Shown here piece by piece: positions 33,565 to 45,677 of a stretch of 64,000 nt of DNA (position 1 is its first letter; each line of letters opens with the position of its first letter). Origin of the DNA: Lactarius indigo (taxonomy: Eukaryota; Basidiomycota; Agaricomycetes; Russulales; Russulaceae); the NCBI GenBank assembly GCA_025766275.1, contig JAFKAC010000034.1:496001-560000 (forward strand), in the 5' to 3' direction. The translations under genes and the position numbers were made by a program. Below the pieces are notes generated by a model that worked only from the letters and a program-made list of their open reading frames with translations, made no database searches and was not told the origin of the DNA.

Positions 33565-36500
33565 TTAGTCGCGTTGTGGATGGTATATGTTTCCTTGCCA
33601 CACTGGTGGAATATTAGCCGGGTTGTCTACGTCAGCAAGTTGTCTGTTGGAAGGGAAAACTCAGCGTGGACTTTGGGCTCGTATAGGTACGTGAAAACAC
33701 ACCGGAAGACCTGCTTGTCAACAGGCGCCTTGAACACGAGGAAGGCGTGAGTGCTGTCGTGGGTATCGAGCGCTTCACAGTCTGCGCAAAGGTCCCTAGC
33801 GCAGAATGCACAACGGTACCACTTTCCAACGATCCGCCCGCGGGACACGTGCCTGTCGCAGAGCGCAAAGCTATGTCTGAGGTCACGAAGATACGCTGTT
33901 TCGACGTCGATGAACAAAATACGAGCGAGCGAGTTTGAGTGACGTACCTTCGGGATCACCCGATAAATCGGCAGGACTGCCCGGTGCAGGACCAGCAGGA
34001 TATCGATATCTGTAAAAATTGAATTTTCTACTCGCGTGACCCAAAACGTGTATCACAAACAGGATTGGTATGATAGGGTATTCGGACTCGAGTGGGCCGG
34101 GGATGTCCACTGGCCGAGGAATCTTGAGGAACGTGTGCATAGGGTCATGGACCCTGTATGACTTGACCTCGCAGTCGGAGCACTGGATCAGATGGGTAGT
34201 GAGAGGCGACGTACGAGTAGAATTGGGATGCTGTCACGTACCAAGTTGAATGATGAGGGTTTGGAAGGGCAGCTAAGGCATTGGTACCTGACGCCGATAA
34301 TGGGCTAGTAAGTCAGAGCACGGCGGATGTCAGAATCGAAGTATAAAATCCAATGGAAGACAGGCAGACCTCTCCGCATGAATTACAGCCCCGGGGGTGG
34401 ATATGGACATAGTCTCCCTCTCTATCTGTCCCAGCTCCGTTACCGTACGAGACGGTGTTCGCAGACATCGAAGAGACAATACCAGGGGCCGAGCGTAAGT
34501 TAGCTGTGTCTTGGCTATAACGCCGTCCATGAGTACGCTGTAAAACATCCTGTGTTTCGTTGATTGGCACTGGTATCTGCCCCGATGGTTAGTCAATGCG
34601 AGCGAGCATGGATAGAGATTGTTACCTTCATCATGATGTGGGAAGAACTGTGTTCGCCGTTGGACGCATAAGGGCTGCCGGGTAAACCAGCAATCTCGCA
34701 ACCCGAACAAATGTTGACGTCTTCCCTACAGTCGACGCAATGGAATCGAGGACCGACAATGTCTTGCTGACAGCTGCACGCACGTCAGGGTAAAAAAGTG
34801 TCAAACCGGTTGAGAAGAGCACGAACTAAGAACATTGGTAACCATGGTGTTTCAGAGCTACTAGAGAGTGAGCAGAAATCCGTGCGGATAAACGAGGTTA
34901 CTGACATGGTTCGTCCACGATGTCGTCTGATGTGGTATCGTCCGATATTTCTGACTGGCTGCGCGCTTCGGAAATAGGCTCGTTGGCTTTCATTTCCAAG
35001 AACGGGTGTATCGGGTGATTTTCGTGCACGTCACTGTGTTCGGTATAATCGCACGAGGAAAGACTTGAGGAATTGGCGATGCTCACCCGTAGCACACTCG
35101 ACAAAGGGTAAACTTCTCGCAGATTCCGCATTTGTACCGATCCCCTGACAGCTTGGATTCACATCCGGAGCAAGGGCGCGAAGTCTCGGCCTGCTCTGCT
35201 CATTTTTCAACTTACTGGAGTACAGACCACAGAGAGTAATTCGCGCACCTATGACCTTCCAGCCGCGGAGATCCCAAAACCGTTCCAAGAACGCGTGACG
35301 TAGTTGCCCTTTCGTTTTTGGCGCGCTACGCCGCGCTATCCCGCGCTCTTGCGCCGTCAGCGGTAGTTTACGAGAGCCCGAACCCTTGACGCTACTCGGG
35401 GAGGAATGATCGGCGCCGACCTCCTCAAAACAGGCGGCACAGAGCTCGTATCCAGCGCGAGTCGTTGAGGAAGACGACCCCGACGACCAAGGGCTTCGGG
35501 CGAGGATCGTCTGCGTGGGCGAAGAGGGTTCCCAACTCTTGCTGTTTCCCTTCGCTGCTTCTGCGATGACCGTAGCGCGTGACGTCGGGGTCTTCTCGCC
35601 ACAGGTCGTGCAGGTGTACTTGATCTGGTCGAGGATACAATCACACTCAGAGCAGCAGGTAACTTCCTGGGGTACCGGGAACCCGTGCGTAATGCCTGTG
35701 TCGTTGTCTGTGTAGGCGCGTGGTTGGTTCTGGGAGAAAGGTTCGCAGTTCTGAGATTGCTCACTGGACTGACCCCGGTTCACTGGCGCCTCATATTCTG
35801 AATCTCTGGCAGGTCCTGAGGATCTAGATTCCGCGTAGTACTCTCTGCGCTCGGGCGGGGTTCCCGTGTCGGGAAGACCATCGGACAATGGAGAGTTAGT
35901 GTTGAGGGAGAAGGAACTGCTTATAGTAGAAAGTGTGTCGAATGCCGCTATCATTTGATGAGAGGCTTGGGCCTGCCGCAGCCACTCCCGCTCCCTAGCA
36001 GTCCGGAACAATGAGCGTTCATGAGAAGAAGAGGCGTTGTGCTGCTCCTCGCCAATACTGCCGTTTAGGATACTTCTGTCGGTTCCACCTTCGTCTGTAC
36101 TTCGGGTCGATGCGCCAGAGTCGGAGTCAAGAATACGCGACGGGGAAGATCGCGCGCCCTGAGAGAGCGTGTACCATTAGTCTCTCCACGATCCTGACGA
36201 GAACGAGGGCGTATGACCTTCGAGCTTGTCGTCATAACGTCGCCACCTTGTTGAGGGCCAGAAAACTCTCCGTGGGCGAAAGAGACCTGTTCTTCTCTGC
36301 CGGCTAGCGGAGAGTGGCCAGGCCCATCGTATTCGAGAGATATTTGGACGGACACAGTGACTGAACTTTCGTCGGTGGAGTGGTGGTATTCGATGGCATC
36401 GTCCAACGTCACTTTGTCGTGGATGCCGTTCTGCTCTCCGTCATCATCCTTCCACTGTATCTTGAAGGGACGCGAGGTGAGCCTGAAGCCTTCCTTTATC

Positions 36501-36703
36501 TAAGGAATGCTTTTTCAGTACGAAAGGTGTGGTAGAAAGGGGAGGACCTTCGCCCAGAGCTCGTCGTATGAGCAGTCTCGTGCAGATTTGAAGCTCAGAT
36601 TTTGGCGATTGGTATTATAGTCGCACTCGATAATCAGAGGCTTATCTGCCCGTTCTGCCAGTGGACCATTGGGGTCCAACGAAGATCTGGGCCCATTATT
36701 CAT
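33565..36703 (-). CDS. PB1 and multi-ZZ zinc-finger protein, copy A
   Basis: Start ATG at 36703 (MNNGPRSSLDPNGP). A PB1 domain follows: KPLIIECDYNTNRQNLSFKS, then after an intron FKIQWKDDDGEQNGIHDKVT with LDDAIEYHH. The last part is the acidic OPCA motif, so this face could bind a basic PB1 partner. A disordered linker precedes Cys-rich ZZ-like modules: CSECDCILDQIKYTCTTCGE...ELCAACF; CESKLSGDRYKCGICEKFTL with VHENHPIHPFLEM; further CxxC modules at 34900-34150 separated by many short introns; and a terminal YRCAFCARDLCADCEALDTH. The last exon encodes QLADVDNPANIPPVWQGNIY and stops at TAA 33565-33567. ZZ plus PB1 recalls p62/NBR1 autophagy receptors, but I see no FW or UBA domain. Function is unknown. 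An intron at 36174-36095 is needed to keep the linker in frame. Confidence 0.75.
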
Positions 36704-36832
36704 GTATGTGTAGTGGAGAAGTGAAAACGTGTTCTTCCTATCACAGGACCGCAGCAACTGCAGTGGCGACATGTACGACATGTATTGATCTTATCTTATC
36801 CAGATAGTCCATCTTATCAATGAATTGCATCT

Positions 36833-38397
36833 CTACCCGGGATGACCATTAGCCCGAAAGTAAAGAACACCCACACATACAACAATCGCAAAGCACAGTA
36901 AAAACGGAACTGATATACGATTATTGTTACTCAAGTAAATGTTTCCGCGCAACACCGGTGGACTACCAGCTGGATTCTCTAAATCAGCAAAGTGTCTGTC
37001 AATACGCTGTTTGTCAGCACCGACGTGGATTCGCAGGGGTGCAGGAAAACGCACCGGGACATTTTCATATCGACGGGAGCCTTGAGCACGAGGAACACAT
37101 GAGTGCCATCGTGGGTGTCGAACACCTCGCAGTCTGCGCAAAGGTCCTTGGCACAGAACGCACAGCGGTACCACTTGCCAACGATACGTTGCATATGCCG
37201 GTCGCACCGTGCAAATGCATGGGTGAGATCACGAAGATAAGCTGTTTCGGCGCCAATGAGCAACCGTTGCACACGAGGAAGATTACGGTTCCAAACCTGC
37301 TGGGTCACCCGGCGTGTTAGCAGAAGGGCTGCCTGGTGCAGGCCCAGCGGGATCTCGATATCTGCCGTGTACTTGATTTTGAGCTTTTGCTCGCATGGCA
37401 TAAAACATGTATCACAAACAGGATTGGTATGATAGGGTATTCGGACTCGAGTGGGCCAGGGATGTCCACTGGTCGAGGGATTTTGAGGAACGCGTGCATC
37501 GGATCATGGACCCTGTAAGACTTAACCTCGCAGTCCGAGCACTGAATTAGTTGGGGTAGTGAGAAGTAGATGCACGAATAAACTTAGAATATTAGCACAC
37601 ACCAAGTTGAATGATGAAGGTTTGGAGGGGCAGTTAAGGCATTGGTACCTGACGCCGATAATGGGCTAGTAGAGCAGAGCGAAATGTCAGAACCAATGTA
37701 AGTTGAGCAGCACGACACACGGACCTCTCCGCACGAATTGCAGCTTTGGGAGTGGATGCAGTCTTCCTCTGTATCTGTCCTGGCGCCGTCAGGGTATGAG
37801 ATTGGATAGACGCTACCAGGGGTTAAGCGGGAATAAGTGCGATCTTGGCTATGGGACCGTCCGTGAACGCGCTGCGTTTCATTGATCGGCACTGATATCT
37901 GCCTCGATGGTCAGCCAATCCGAGCGAATGCCTTCTGGAGAGCGAGAGATATGAAACTACCTTCATCATGATGTGGGAAGAACTGTGTTCGCCATTGGAC
38001 GCATCGCGACTGCCAGGTAAACCAGCAATCTCGCAATCCGAACAAATGTTGGTGTCTTTCTTACATTCGACGCAATGGAATCGAGGTCCAACAATGTCTT
38101 GTTGACAGCTGCCAGGTGTACGCGCGTCAGGGGGAAAAAGGCGTCAATAATTGAGATAAAAAAAGCACGAACGAAGAACATCGGTAGTCAAGGTGCTTTA
38201 GAGCTACTCAAAAACAGAGTGTGTGAACGGAAATTGGCGTAGATTGACGAGGGTCGCTAACATAGTTCGTCTACGTTGTCGTCGATGTCACCCGATGTCG
38301 TGCCAACCATTATTTCTCCTGTTCGGGATGTAGTCTCAACGTCCATTGTCAATTCTGACCCAAGGGGGTCTAACGAAGATCTGGGTTCATTACCCAT
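36833..38397 (-). CDS. Shortened ZZ zinc-finger paralogue without PB1, copy B
   Basis: This is the middle copy of the array. Its start (ATG at 38397) matches the first codons of copy A (MGNEPRSSLDPLG against MNNGPRSSLDPNG). It then jumps straight to the segment that in copy A lies before the third zinc module (SGDIDDNVDELC against SDDIVDEPC). The PB1 domain, the linker and the first two ZZ modules are therefore missing. The remaining Cys-rich modules follow, ending YRCAFCAKDLCADCEVFDTH. After RHFADLENPAGSPPVLRGNI the reading frame does not stop where copies A and C do. It continues through SVPFLLCFAIVVCVGVLYF, a hydrophobic stretch long enough to cross a membrane, to TAG at 36833. No internal stop was seen in the checked exons. 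Whether it is expressed is unknown. Confidence 0.65.
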
Positions 38398-38767
38398 GTC
38401 TGCACAGTGAAGGAGTGAAAGAGTGGCCTTCCTGGAAGCGCAGCAGTTACCTTTTTGTTTTTTTCGAATCCGATTTTATGTGCGCGTACGCCTTAGGGTA
38501 CAGGGTACAGAACTCCGGCCCATATGTAGCAGTCGATGTAGCAGTCGTCAACTGCCACCGTGTATCTCTCTATCCCTCTAAGTTACGATAAACATATTAT
38601 CTTATCGCCGCGATGGCTGACTCAATTCTGGCTATCATAGTCCATCCTATCACCGATTATATTCCTAATACACTGGTGTCTACACTACAGTCCCCGAGAT
38701 GGTTGTGAGCACAAAAAAAAGAACAACAGTCGCAAAGCAAATCGAAATCGAAATAGTATAACTGTCA

Positions 38768-41700
38768 CTAATGTCGCGGATAGTAGATGTTTCCGTGCAG
38801 CACTGGTGGGCTACCAGCTGGGTTCTCTAGATCAGCGAAGTGTCTGTTTTTTTTTTGTGAACGCCATAGATCAGCCAATCGACGTGGATAATTCGCAAGG
38901 GATGTAAGGGAAAAGCGCACCGGAACGCATGCATATCGACGGGGGCCTTGAACACGAGGAAAAGGTGAGTACCATCGTGGGTGTCGAGCACCTCGCAGTC
39001 CGCGCAAAGGTCCTTGGCGCAGAACGCACAGCGGTACCACTTGCCAACGATACGTTGCATATGCCGGTCGCAGAGTGCAAATCCGTGCGTGAGGTCACGG
39101 AGATAAGCTGTTTTGTCGCTGATGAGCAACTGCTGCAAACACGAGGGAGGCTACGTTCCATACCTCCTGGGTCGCTTGGTATGTTCGCAGAGGGGCTGCC
39201 TGGTGGGGGTCCAGCGGGATCTCGATATCTGCAAGGAGAAATAGTTGAGTGTCTACCCGCATAGCCCAAGACATGTATGACAAACAGGATTGGTATGATA
39301 GGGAATTCGGATTCGAGCGGCCCAGGAATGTCCACCGGCCGATGGATCTTGAGGAACGTATGCATTGGATCATGGACCCTGTACGACTTGACTTCGCAGT
39401 CCGAACACTGATGGGTAGTGAGAGGCAATGTACGAGTAGAATTAGAATATTATCACATACCAAGTTGAATGATGAAGGTTTGGAGGGGCAGTTAAGGCAT
39501 TGATACCTGACGCCGATAATAGGCTGAAAAGTAGTGCATATGTCAGAATTGTTGTATTTGTACGAACGGGAAGACAAACCTCGTCACATCCATTGCAAAT
39601 TTGGAGGTGGACGTAGTCGTCCTCAATATCTGTCCCGGCGCCATTGCCGTACGAAACGGTGTTTGCGGAGAGGGAAGAGATGCTACCAGGGCTGGAGCGC
39701 ATCAGCGGCGACAGTCCACGCAAGTCAGCGCGGTCTCGGCCATGACGCAGTCCGTGCGCGCGCTGCGAAACATTCTGTACCTCGTGCATGTTGAGAGGCA
39801 CTGGTATCTAATTTCAATAGTTAGTCGATGCGGGTGCAAAGAATGGGAGGAAGTTTACCTTTAACATGATATGGGAGGAACTATGCCCGCCGTCGGACGC
39901 ATCAAGATTACCAGGTAAACCAGCAGTCTCACAGTTCGAGCAAATGTCGATGTTTATGTTTGTACAATCGACACAACGGAAACGAGCGCCAACGATGTCT
40001 TGCTGACAACTGCACACACATTAGAGAGTATGGGTGAAAGTGGGGAGGAAGTACCGACTTGAAGCATTCGACGCCAGGGTGCTTGAGGGCTACCAAAACG
40101 AAGGACATGAGCGGAAATTGGTGCAGATGGATGAGGTCGCTGACATGGTTCGTCCACGTTGTCGTCTGATATCGCGCCATCTGATACTTCTGAGCGGCTG
40201 CGTGTTCGGGAAGCAGGCTTGACCTTCATTTCCAAGAATGGGTGTATCGGGTGGATGTTGTGCACCTCGCTATTTCGACATCGTCACATTAGGGGAGGGG
40301 GGGGGGGGCCTAAGGAAATGTCGATGCTTACCTGAAGCACGCTCGGCAAATCGTAAAGTTATCGCAGATTCCGCATTTGTACCGATTCCCTGACAACACA
40401 GATTGACATCCAGAGCAATGGTGCGACATCTCATCTTGCTCTGTTTGTTTCAGCTCGCACAATCAGCTCACAGAAGCACGAGCAACAACGAGCAATCGCG
40501 CACCAATGACCTGCCAGCCATGGAAGCCCCAAACCTGTTCCGCAAAAGCGTGACGCAGTTGCCCATTCTGCTTTGGTGCGCTACGTCGAAGCTCCGACGC
40601 AGTTTGTGGTGGTGTAGGAGAAGATGGGGCGCCAACGCCACCCACCAAGGAATGGTCGACGCCGACCCTGGTGAAGCACATGTTGCAGAGTTCGTACCCA
40701 GTGCGAGCTGTTGAGGACGACGATCCTGACGAGCTGGACGGGACCAGAGTCGTTTGAGAGCCGATGCTTCGGCCGAGGAGTGTTTGCGTAGGTGAAGGTA
40801 GGGCAGGTAGCGGCTTATAGGATGGATAGGCAGGCGTGTTAACACTGGTTGAGAAGCGGGACGTGATGGCGACACGGTGTGCACGGGGAGGGTATGCAGG
40901 CTCCTCAGAGTTATAGTCGGTACCGGGCCCATGATGGTGGTTTACGTAACTGGGGAATTCGCGACTCTTGCCTTTTCCTATTGCGGCTGCGGCTGCGGCT
41001 GCTTCTTCGAGCGCAGCGCGTGACGTAGGCGTCTTCTCACCACAAGTCGTACAGATATACCTCATCTGGTCGAGGACGCAACCGCACTGATCACAGCCAG
41101 TAACTTCCTCGGGTATCAGAAGCTCGTGCGGAATGCCTGCATCATTGTCTGTATGGGCGCAAGATGGTACTGAGAAAGATTGAGCAGTCCTCGATGCGAC
41201 GTGGCTTACTGGGCTGGCTCTCGTTCGTCTGAACTTCATACTCCGTATCTCCTGCAGATTCAGAGGACCCAGAACCCATATAGTTATAATAGTATTTCCC
41301 GCGTTCGTCTTTCTGGAGTAGGATGTCCATGTCGGGAACACCGTCAGACATTGGTGAGCTGGTGTTGAGAGAGAATGCGTCATCGCTGGTGGAAGGCGCA
41401 GGAACCACGCAGAATGCGGCTTTCGTCTGATTGCTTTGTTCCTGTAACCAAGCTTGCCCCCGATCAGTCTGAAGTGAGTGTTCGTGCGAAAGAGAGCCGT
41501 TAAGCTGCTCCTGAAGCTTAAGACGTGCAAATACGGCCGATGGATCATTTGTATATGCTCTTTCGGTACTTGCAGGGTTGTCCGAGCTGGGTCCATTGGA
41601 GTTATCCTGAATGTTTCTCCCGGTAGGGTCTTCACCTGTACACGACGCGCGAGAACCAAAGTTAAAAATACGAGAGCGGGATGGTTTCCGCGGCAAGGAA

Positions 41701-42365
41701 TTTTGAGATGAGCTCCCTGCGACCTGAGAGCGCGCACCACCGATCAAGAGTTTCTTGAATAAGGACGGGTCTCTGCAATTCTGACGAGAACGATGGCGGG
41801 TGTCCTTCGAGCTAACCGTCACGGCATCGTCATCTAGTTGGGGAGTAGAAAGCTCTCCTGGGGCGGGGGAGAAGGAGAATTGGCTTTCTTCGGGCGACTC
41901 ATCCTCTCTGCTGGCTAACGAAGAGGTATCCGAGAGACTGGGCCCGTCATATTCGACACGGACTTCGACGAACATCGTAATCTTGTGGTGCCTCGAGGAG
42001 CTGCGCGACGCGAATGCAGAACCGGATGATCTGACAGAACCTTCATCGCCTGAATGGTAGTATCCGATAGCTTCGTCCAATGACACTTCGTCCTGGATGT
42101 AGTTCTGCTCTCCGTCGTGATCCTTCCATTGTATCGTGAAGTGGTGCGCAGAAAGTGTGAAGTTTTTCTCGATCTAAGGGGTGAGAGTTTTCAGTATGAA
42201 AGGAACAACAAGAGAGGGGAGGACCTTCTCCTTGAGCCTGTCGTAGGAACAGTATCGCGCCGAGGTGAACGACAGTTTTTGGCGACGGTTATTGTAATCG
42301 CACTTGACCACCAAAGGCTTGTCTGGACGTTCTGACACAAAGGAGGAGCCGGGTTCATAACTCAT
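38768..42365 (-). CDS. PB1 and multi-ZZ zinc-finger protein, copy C
   Basis: This is the longest copy. The start ATG at 42365 encodes MSYEPGSSFVSERPDKPLVV, followed by the PB1 core KCDYNNRRQKLSFTSARYCS. After an intron comes the OPCA stretch FTIQWKDHDGEQNYIQDEVS with LDEAIGYYHSGDEGS. The linker is serine-rich (42080-41150). ZZ-like modules follow: CDQCGCVLDQMRYICTTCGE; an alanine run from a GCT/GCC repeat (40980-41002); YELCNMCFTRVGVDHS; a further module at 40400-40200 ending IHPFLEMKVK; FRCVDCTNINIDICSNCETA at about 39975-39915; VRYQCLNCPSKPSSFNLVC; and YRCAFCAKDLCADCEVLDTH. The final exon gives RHFADLENPAGSPPVLHGNI, then YYPRH and a stop at 38768. The last intron of all three copies has phase 2 and lies at the same codon. 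The function is unknown. Confidence 0.75.
40292..40308. repeat. G-run in a copy C intron
   Basis: Sixteen of seventeen bases are G on the plus strand (GGGG A then twelve G). It lies in a short intron of copy C on the transcribed-template side and could form stacked G structures. The length is prone to sequencing error. Confidence 0.7.
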
Positions 42366-44790
42366 CTCTGCGCAGTCGAACGGTGGAGATCTCGACTGGC
42401 TGCAGTAGAACTCCCTGTGATTGGGACCGCAGCAGCATCCCGTGTTCGATTACGTATAACGTTTGCGCCTAACTCTCCTAAACAGGAACCCTCGAAACGT
42501 AAGCTGATGATGCGCCGCGATTTTAGGTGCTTCCATCAGTCTTCCATCCCGCAACTTTGCCACTTTCTCCATTGTCGGCGTCAGCCAAAGGCCAGTCGTC
42601 AGCCTGGACATACCGACCTCGTCCACAGAGTGTCTATTTCGCAGGGGACATCAATTCTCACCATGCCTGCCTGTCCGCAGTAATTTTGTTCCGGGTACTC
42701 GTGGGCGCTCCCGCGCTGACAGGCATATGACCAATTTCCTTCATTTCATTGGCCATTTATACCGTCCACTCATCTGCCTCATGGCAGATAATACTGTACC
42801 GCAGGCGTCCGTGTATGGGTATCCCACTTTCATAGTCTCATCTTATCTTCCTTTTCAGCCGCGCGTAGTCTGACGCATCCTGACCCGCCCTTCCGAGTTC
42901 CAACAGCTGTTACAACCCGGTATCGGAACATTTTCGATTCGTCTTGATTGTTTTTATCGTTTCTTCAAATTGACACGTACGGGGACTGCGGGGCCGTTAG
43001 AAACTTTTAAGCTCGTCACTTGCGTCCGTCAGTGCTCCGAGAGACACCGGCGTCGCATAACGTTTTCAAGACGTTCTAGCACAAGGTGGGCCCATGCCGT
43101 CAACTGCGCTTCTCTATTTCTGTCGCAAAATTGCGCGGGCCCGTCGGCCCTTGTGGGCGTGTCTGGCCGGACATCGTAGTTGAGGCCGGCCCTTACCTTT
43201 GTCTTCCCCCCCAACTTTTGCGGGCGGGCGTGTTGTTCTCCGTATGCGCCATGGGGATTCTGTGCCGTGCCCCGGGGTGGCGTCCAGTCGAACGTAGGTC
43301 CGCCAAACCACCTTCCGGAGCAGTAACATCACGAAACCCGAAAATTTACGCGTGTTCAGCGTAACTTAGGTCCGTTTGTCGACACCGTGATGTCATGCAA
43401 AACTCTTTTGGTGATGAAATATAGCCTGTGAACAATGAAGCCCGCGGGGCCCACCGTGTCTCCGTCGGCTACCTAGCTAGCTGCAGCCCCGCTGCCGCCG
43501 CCGGTTCGCATGCCCGGGCTCTTTTGCGTTTTCCCGATGTCCTTTCTATATGTCGCTTCTACTCCTACCGTTAACTTCTTAGCAACGACCTATAACGATG
43601 CCACCCCAACACCGACCATCGCACACTCAATGACGCACGGGTGACCGTTTCGATGAATAGAAGCTTTGTTGACGTTGACATACCATCGTGGCGTTCTCGT
43701 ATACAGTACTGTAGACTCGGTTGCACCTATCCCCGAACCTCACAAAGTTTTGTTGCAGTCTTCTACGGTTTCCGCACTTCTACTGTATAGGAATTTCGCT
43801 TGGGCGGCATCCCCAAGGGAAAACAATGCCGACATGACTTCTCACACCTACGACCGCCGTTTGCCGGTGGTGGGTTCATCTTACCGTGGCGTAGTAGGCG
43901 TTTCCTCTTCTTTTCCCAGTCTCTATGCGCCTGGGTTGAGAATGCACATTTCGGCATGCTCCACCCACCAATGGCGGGCAACAGAAATCGCTTGTTGTAA
44001 CATAATGTGTAGGTTGCCTGCCGCTGGAGGTCTGATGGCTCCATTGATTCAGTTATTTGCGACTTCTCTTGTACGTTAGTTTAAAGCACCACCATCATAA
44101 GCCCCACATAAGAAAAAAAGGCGTGAGGTTCACAATCAAAATCTTGTTGAGTCACTCTTTTTGGCCCTCGCCAGCTATGTTAATCCAATCTGCGTTAATT
44201 AGCCTACATCAGCATCAGAACGTGAGGGGTATGTATATATATATATAATGTGCGGGGGCCGCACAATAGCCGAGTGCCCGGGTACACAAGACTGCGTTCC
44301 AGGGGCGAACCGAGCGCGAGCGCGAAACTTCGACAGTACGCGTCCGAGCGGTGGGTTTCTGTAAGGACAGTCAGTCGTTCATTGGAAGAAAACATGGTTT
44401 GATGGCACTGCCTTGGGCGCTGCTGAGCAACGTTGCTATCCGACGAATTTCATCCATCGACACTGTTCAGGTCGGAGCGGATACGCCGTCGTGTAGTGGC
44501 AACAGGTATATTAAAGCGAATGTGTGTGACAAAGGAGTACTAACTTAGCATGAGCGGGCGCCGAACGCCACTTTTTAAAAAATAGCAGGTCTACGAATTG
44601 GTCATGGGGTAACTCAACAGCGGTGCCGCACCAAACTCAAACTCTATGGAGACCGTACGCCTGCCCTGTAGGTACGGCCTATGGCTGGGCGTTGTCAGAC
44701 CGTTCATATTTGTTATCGCCCGCCGTTGTCAATGTCATGAAGCGGCGCTGAACCAATAATCGCACACTCACCATAATTGCCCAGGCCAAA
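42366..44790. other. Large intergenic region, no gene seen
   Basis: About 2.4 kb with short frames on both strands (42417-42683, 43086-43364, 43666-44079 plus; 43763-44044 minus). None shows a domain, a signal peptide or splice-linked continuation that I trust. An AT-dinucleotide run lies at about 44233-44248. No transposon ends were recognised. Confidence 0.45.
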
Positions 44791-44808
44791 CATATAAAGG
44801 TGAGAGCA
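44791..44808 (+). promoter_or_regulatory. TATA-like element of GH45 gene A
   Basis: CATATAAAGGTGAGAGCAGA begins at 44791, about 80 bp before the ATG. The same string with a TATAAAGG core recurs upstream of the second GH45 gene at 48188, at a similar distance. Conservation between the copies supports a core-promoter role. Confidence 0.55.
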
Positions 44809-44873
44809 GAAGAGGAAGAAGAGGGCAGCAACGCACATTGCAGAAACAGTAACCAGACTACCACCACCCTGCC

Positions 44874-45677
44874 ATGAAATCTGCTTTCATCCTCACCGTG
44901 ATCTCTCTTCTCGCCACCACCGTGCGCGGTAGTGTGGTCGAGCTCGAGCCCAGAGCTACGGGCGGATACATCCAGAACCCTTCGGGCACTGCGTCCTTCA
45001 CGTTTTACTCTGGCTGCGGCTCTCCCGGTAAGCAACGCGAGTCGCTCCACACAAGAGTAGACACGCTGAGTACAGTATCCCCGTAGCGTGTGGTAAATCC
45101 GCCACTGGCTTCACGGCCGCGATAAGCCAGCTCGCCTTCGGTGCCCCGTCAGGTCTTGGTGCTGGAGACGCGTGCGGGCGCTGCTTCAGCGTGACTGCTA
45201 ACAAGGACCCTTTCTCGCCGAGCTTCACGGGCCCGTTCAACACCATCGTCGTAAAGGCCACCAATCTCTGCCCCGCCGCTGGCAACGAGCAATGGTGCGG
45301 CCAGACCACGTCCAACCCCACCAACTCGTTTGGCATGTCGATGCAGTGCGTCCCCCCTCCCCCCCCTTTGTTGTCTGTCGTCACGGCTGGCGCGCTCAAC
45401 CAAATTTATGTCGTAGCTTTGACTTGTGCCAGGATACGGGAACCGATAAGGCGTTCTTCCCGTCGGGTCATGGCGCGCTGACGGGCACGTACCAGGAGGT
45501 ATCGTGCAGTCAGTGGTCTGGCACGGACGGCCCAAGCCTGTGGACCGGCGCGTGCCTCTCTGGTGAAACCGCTGCTAATTGGCCCGCAGTTGGCTGCGGC
45601 AATCAAGGTGAGGAAACTCTCGTTGCCTACGCCATGAAAAATGTTGACTCATGTATACTGTAGGCACCGCGCCTTGA
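44874..45677 (+). CDS. GH45 endoglucanase (subfamily C-like), copy A
   Basis: This is a secreted beta-1,4-endoglucanase of glycoside hydrolase family 45, with an expansin-like double-psi barrel, acting on cellulose outside the cell. Exons 44874-45027, 45087-45345, 45417-45607 and 45664-45677 give 205 residues. A signal peptide (MKSAFILTVISLLATTVRG) is followed by ELEPRATGGYIQNPSG. Conserved motifs are FTFYSGCGSPACGKSATGFT, GLGAGDACGRCFSVTANKDP, VVKATNLCPAAGNEQWCGQT and SFGMSMHFDLCQDTGTDKAF (the HFDLC motif, split by an intron, carries the catalytic acid aspartate in this subfamily). PSGHGALTGTYQEVSCSQW and CGNQGTAP close the protein. The cysteines expected for the barrel are present. There is no cellulose-binding module or linker. 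The gene resembles the Phanerochaete Cel45A type from memory; it was not searched. Confidence 0.9.

Larger units (their letters stand above)
33565..42365 (-). repeat. Tandem array of three PB1/ZZ paralogues
   Basis: Three same-strand copies share exon order, intron positions and flanking sequence. For example ggattggtatgatagggtattcgg-like sequence recurs at about 34062, 37423 and 39288. Copies B and C are closest at the 3' end; A is more diverged in its last exon. The array arose by unequal crossing-over or serial duplication. Confidence 0.8.

Noticed and set aside
36095..36174. Apparent CT-dinucleotide frameshift in the linker of PB1/ZZ copy A
   Set aside because: An 80-nt intron with GT donor after AATG and acceptor TACAG restores the frame (DEGGTDRSILNGS), and copy C has matching phase-1 sites, so no lesion is needed.
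43666..44079. 137-residue frame in the large intergenic region
   Set aside because: No domain, no signal peptide, and an equally long mirror frame on the other strand.
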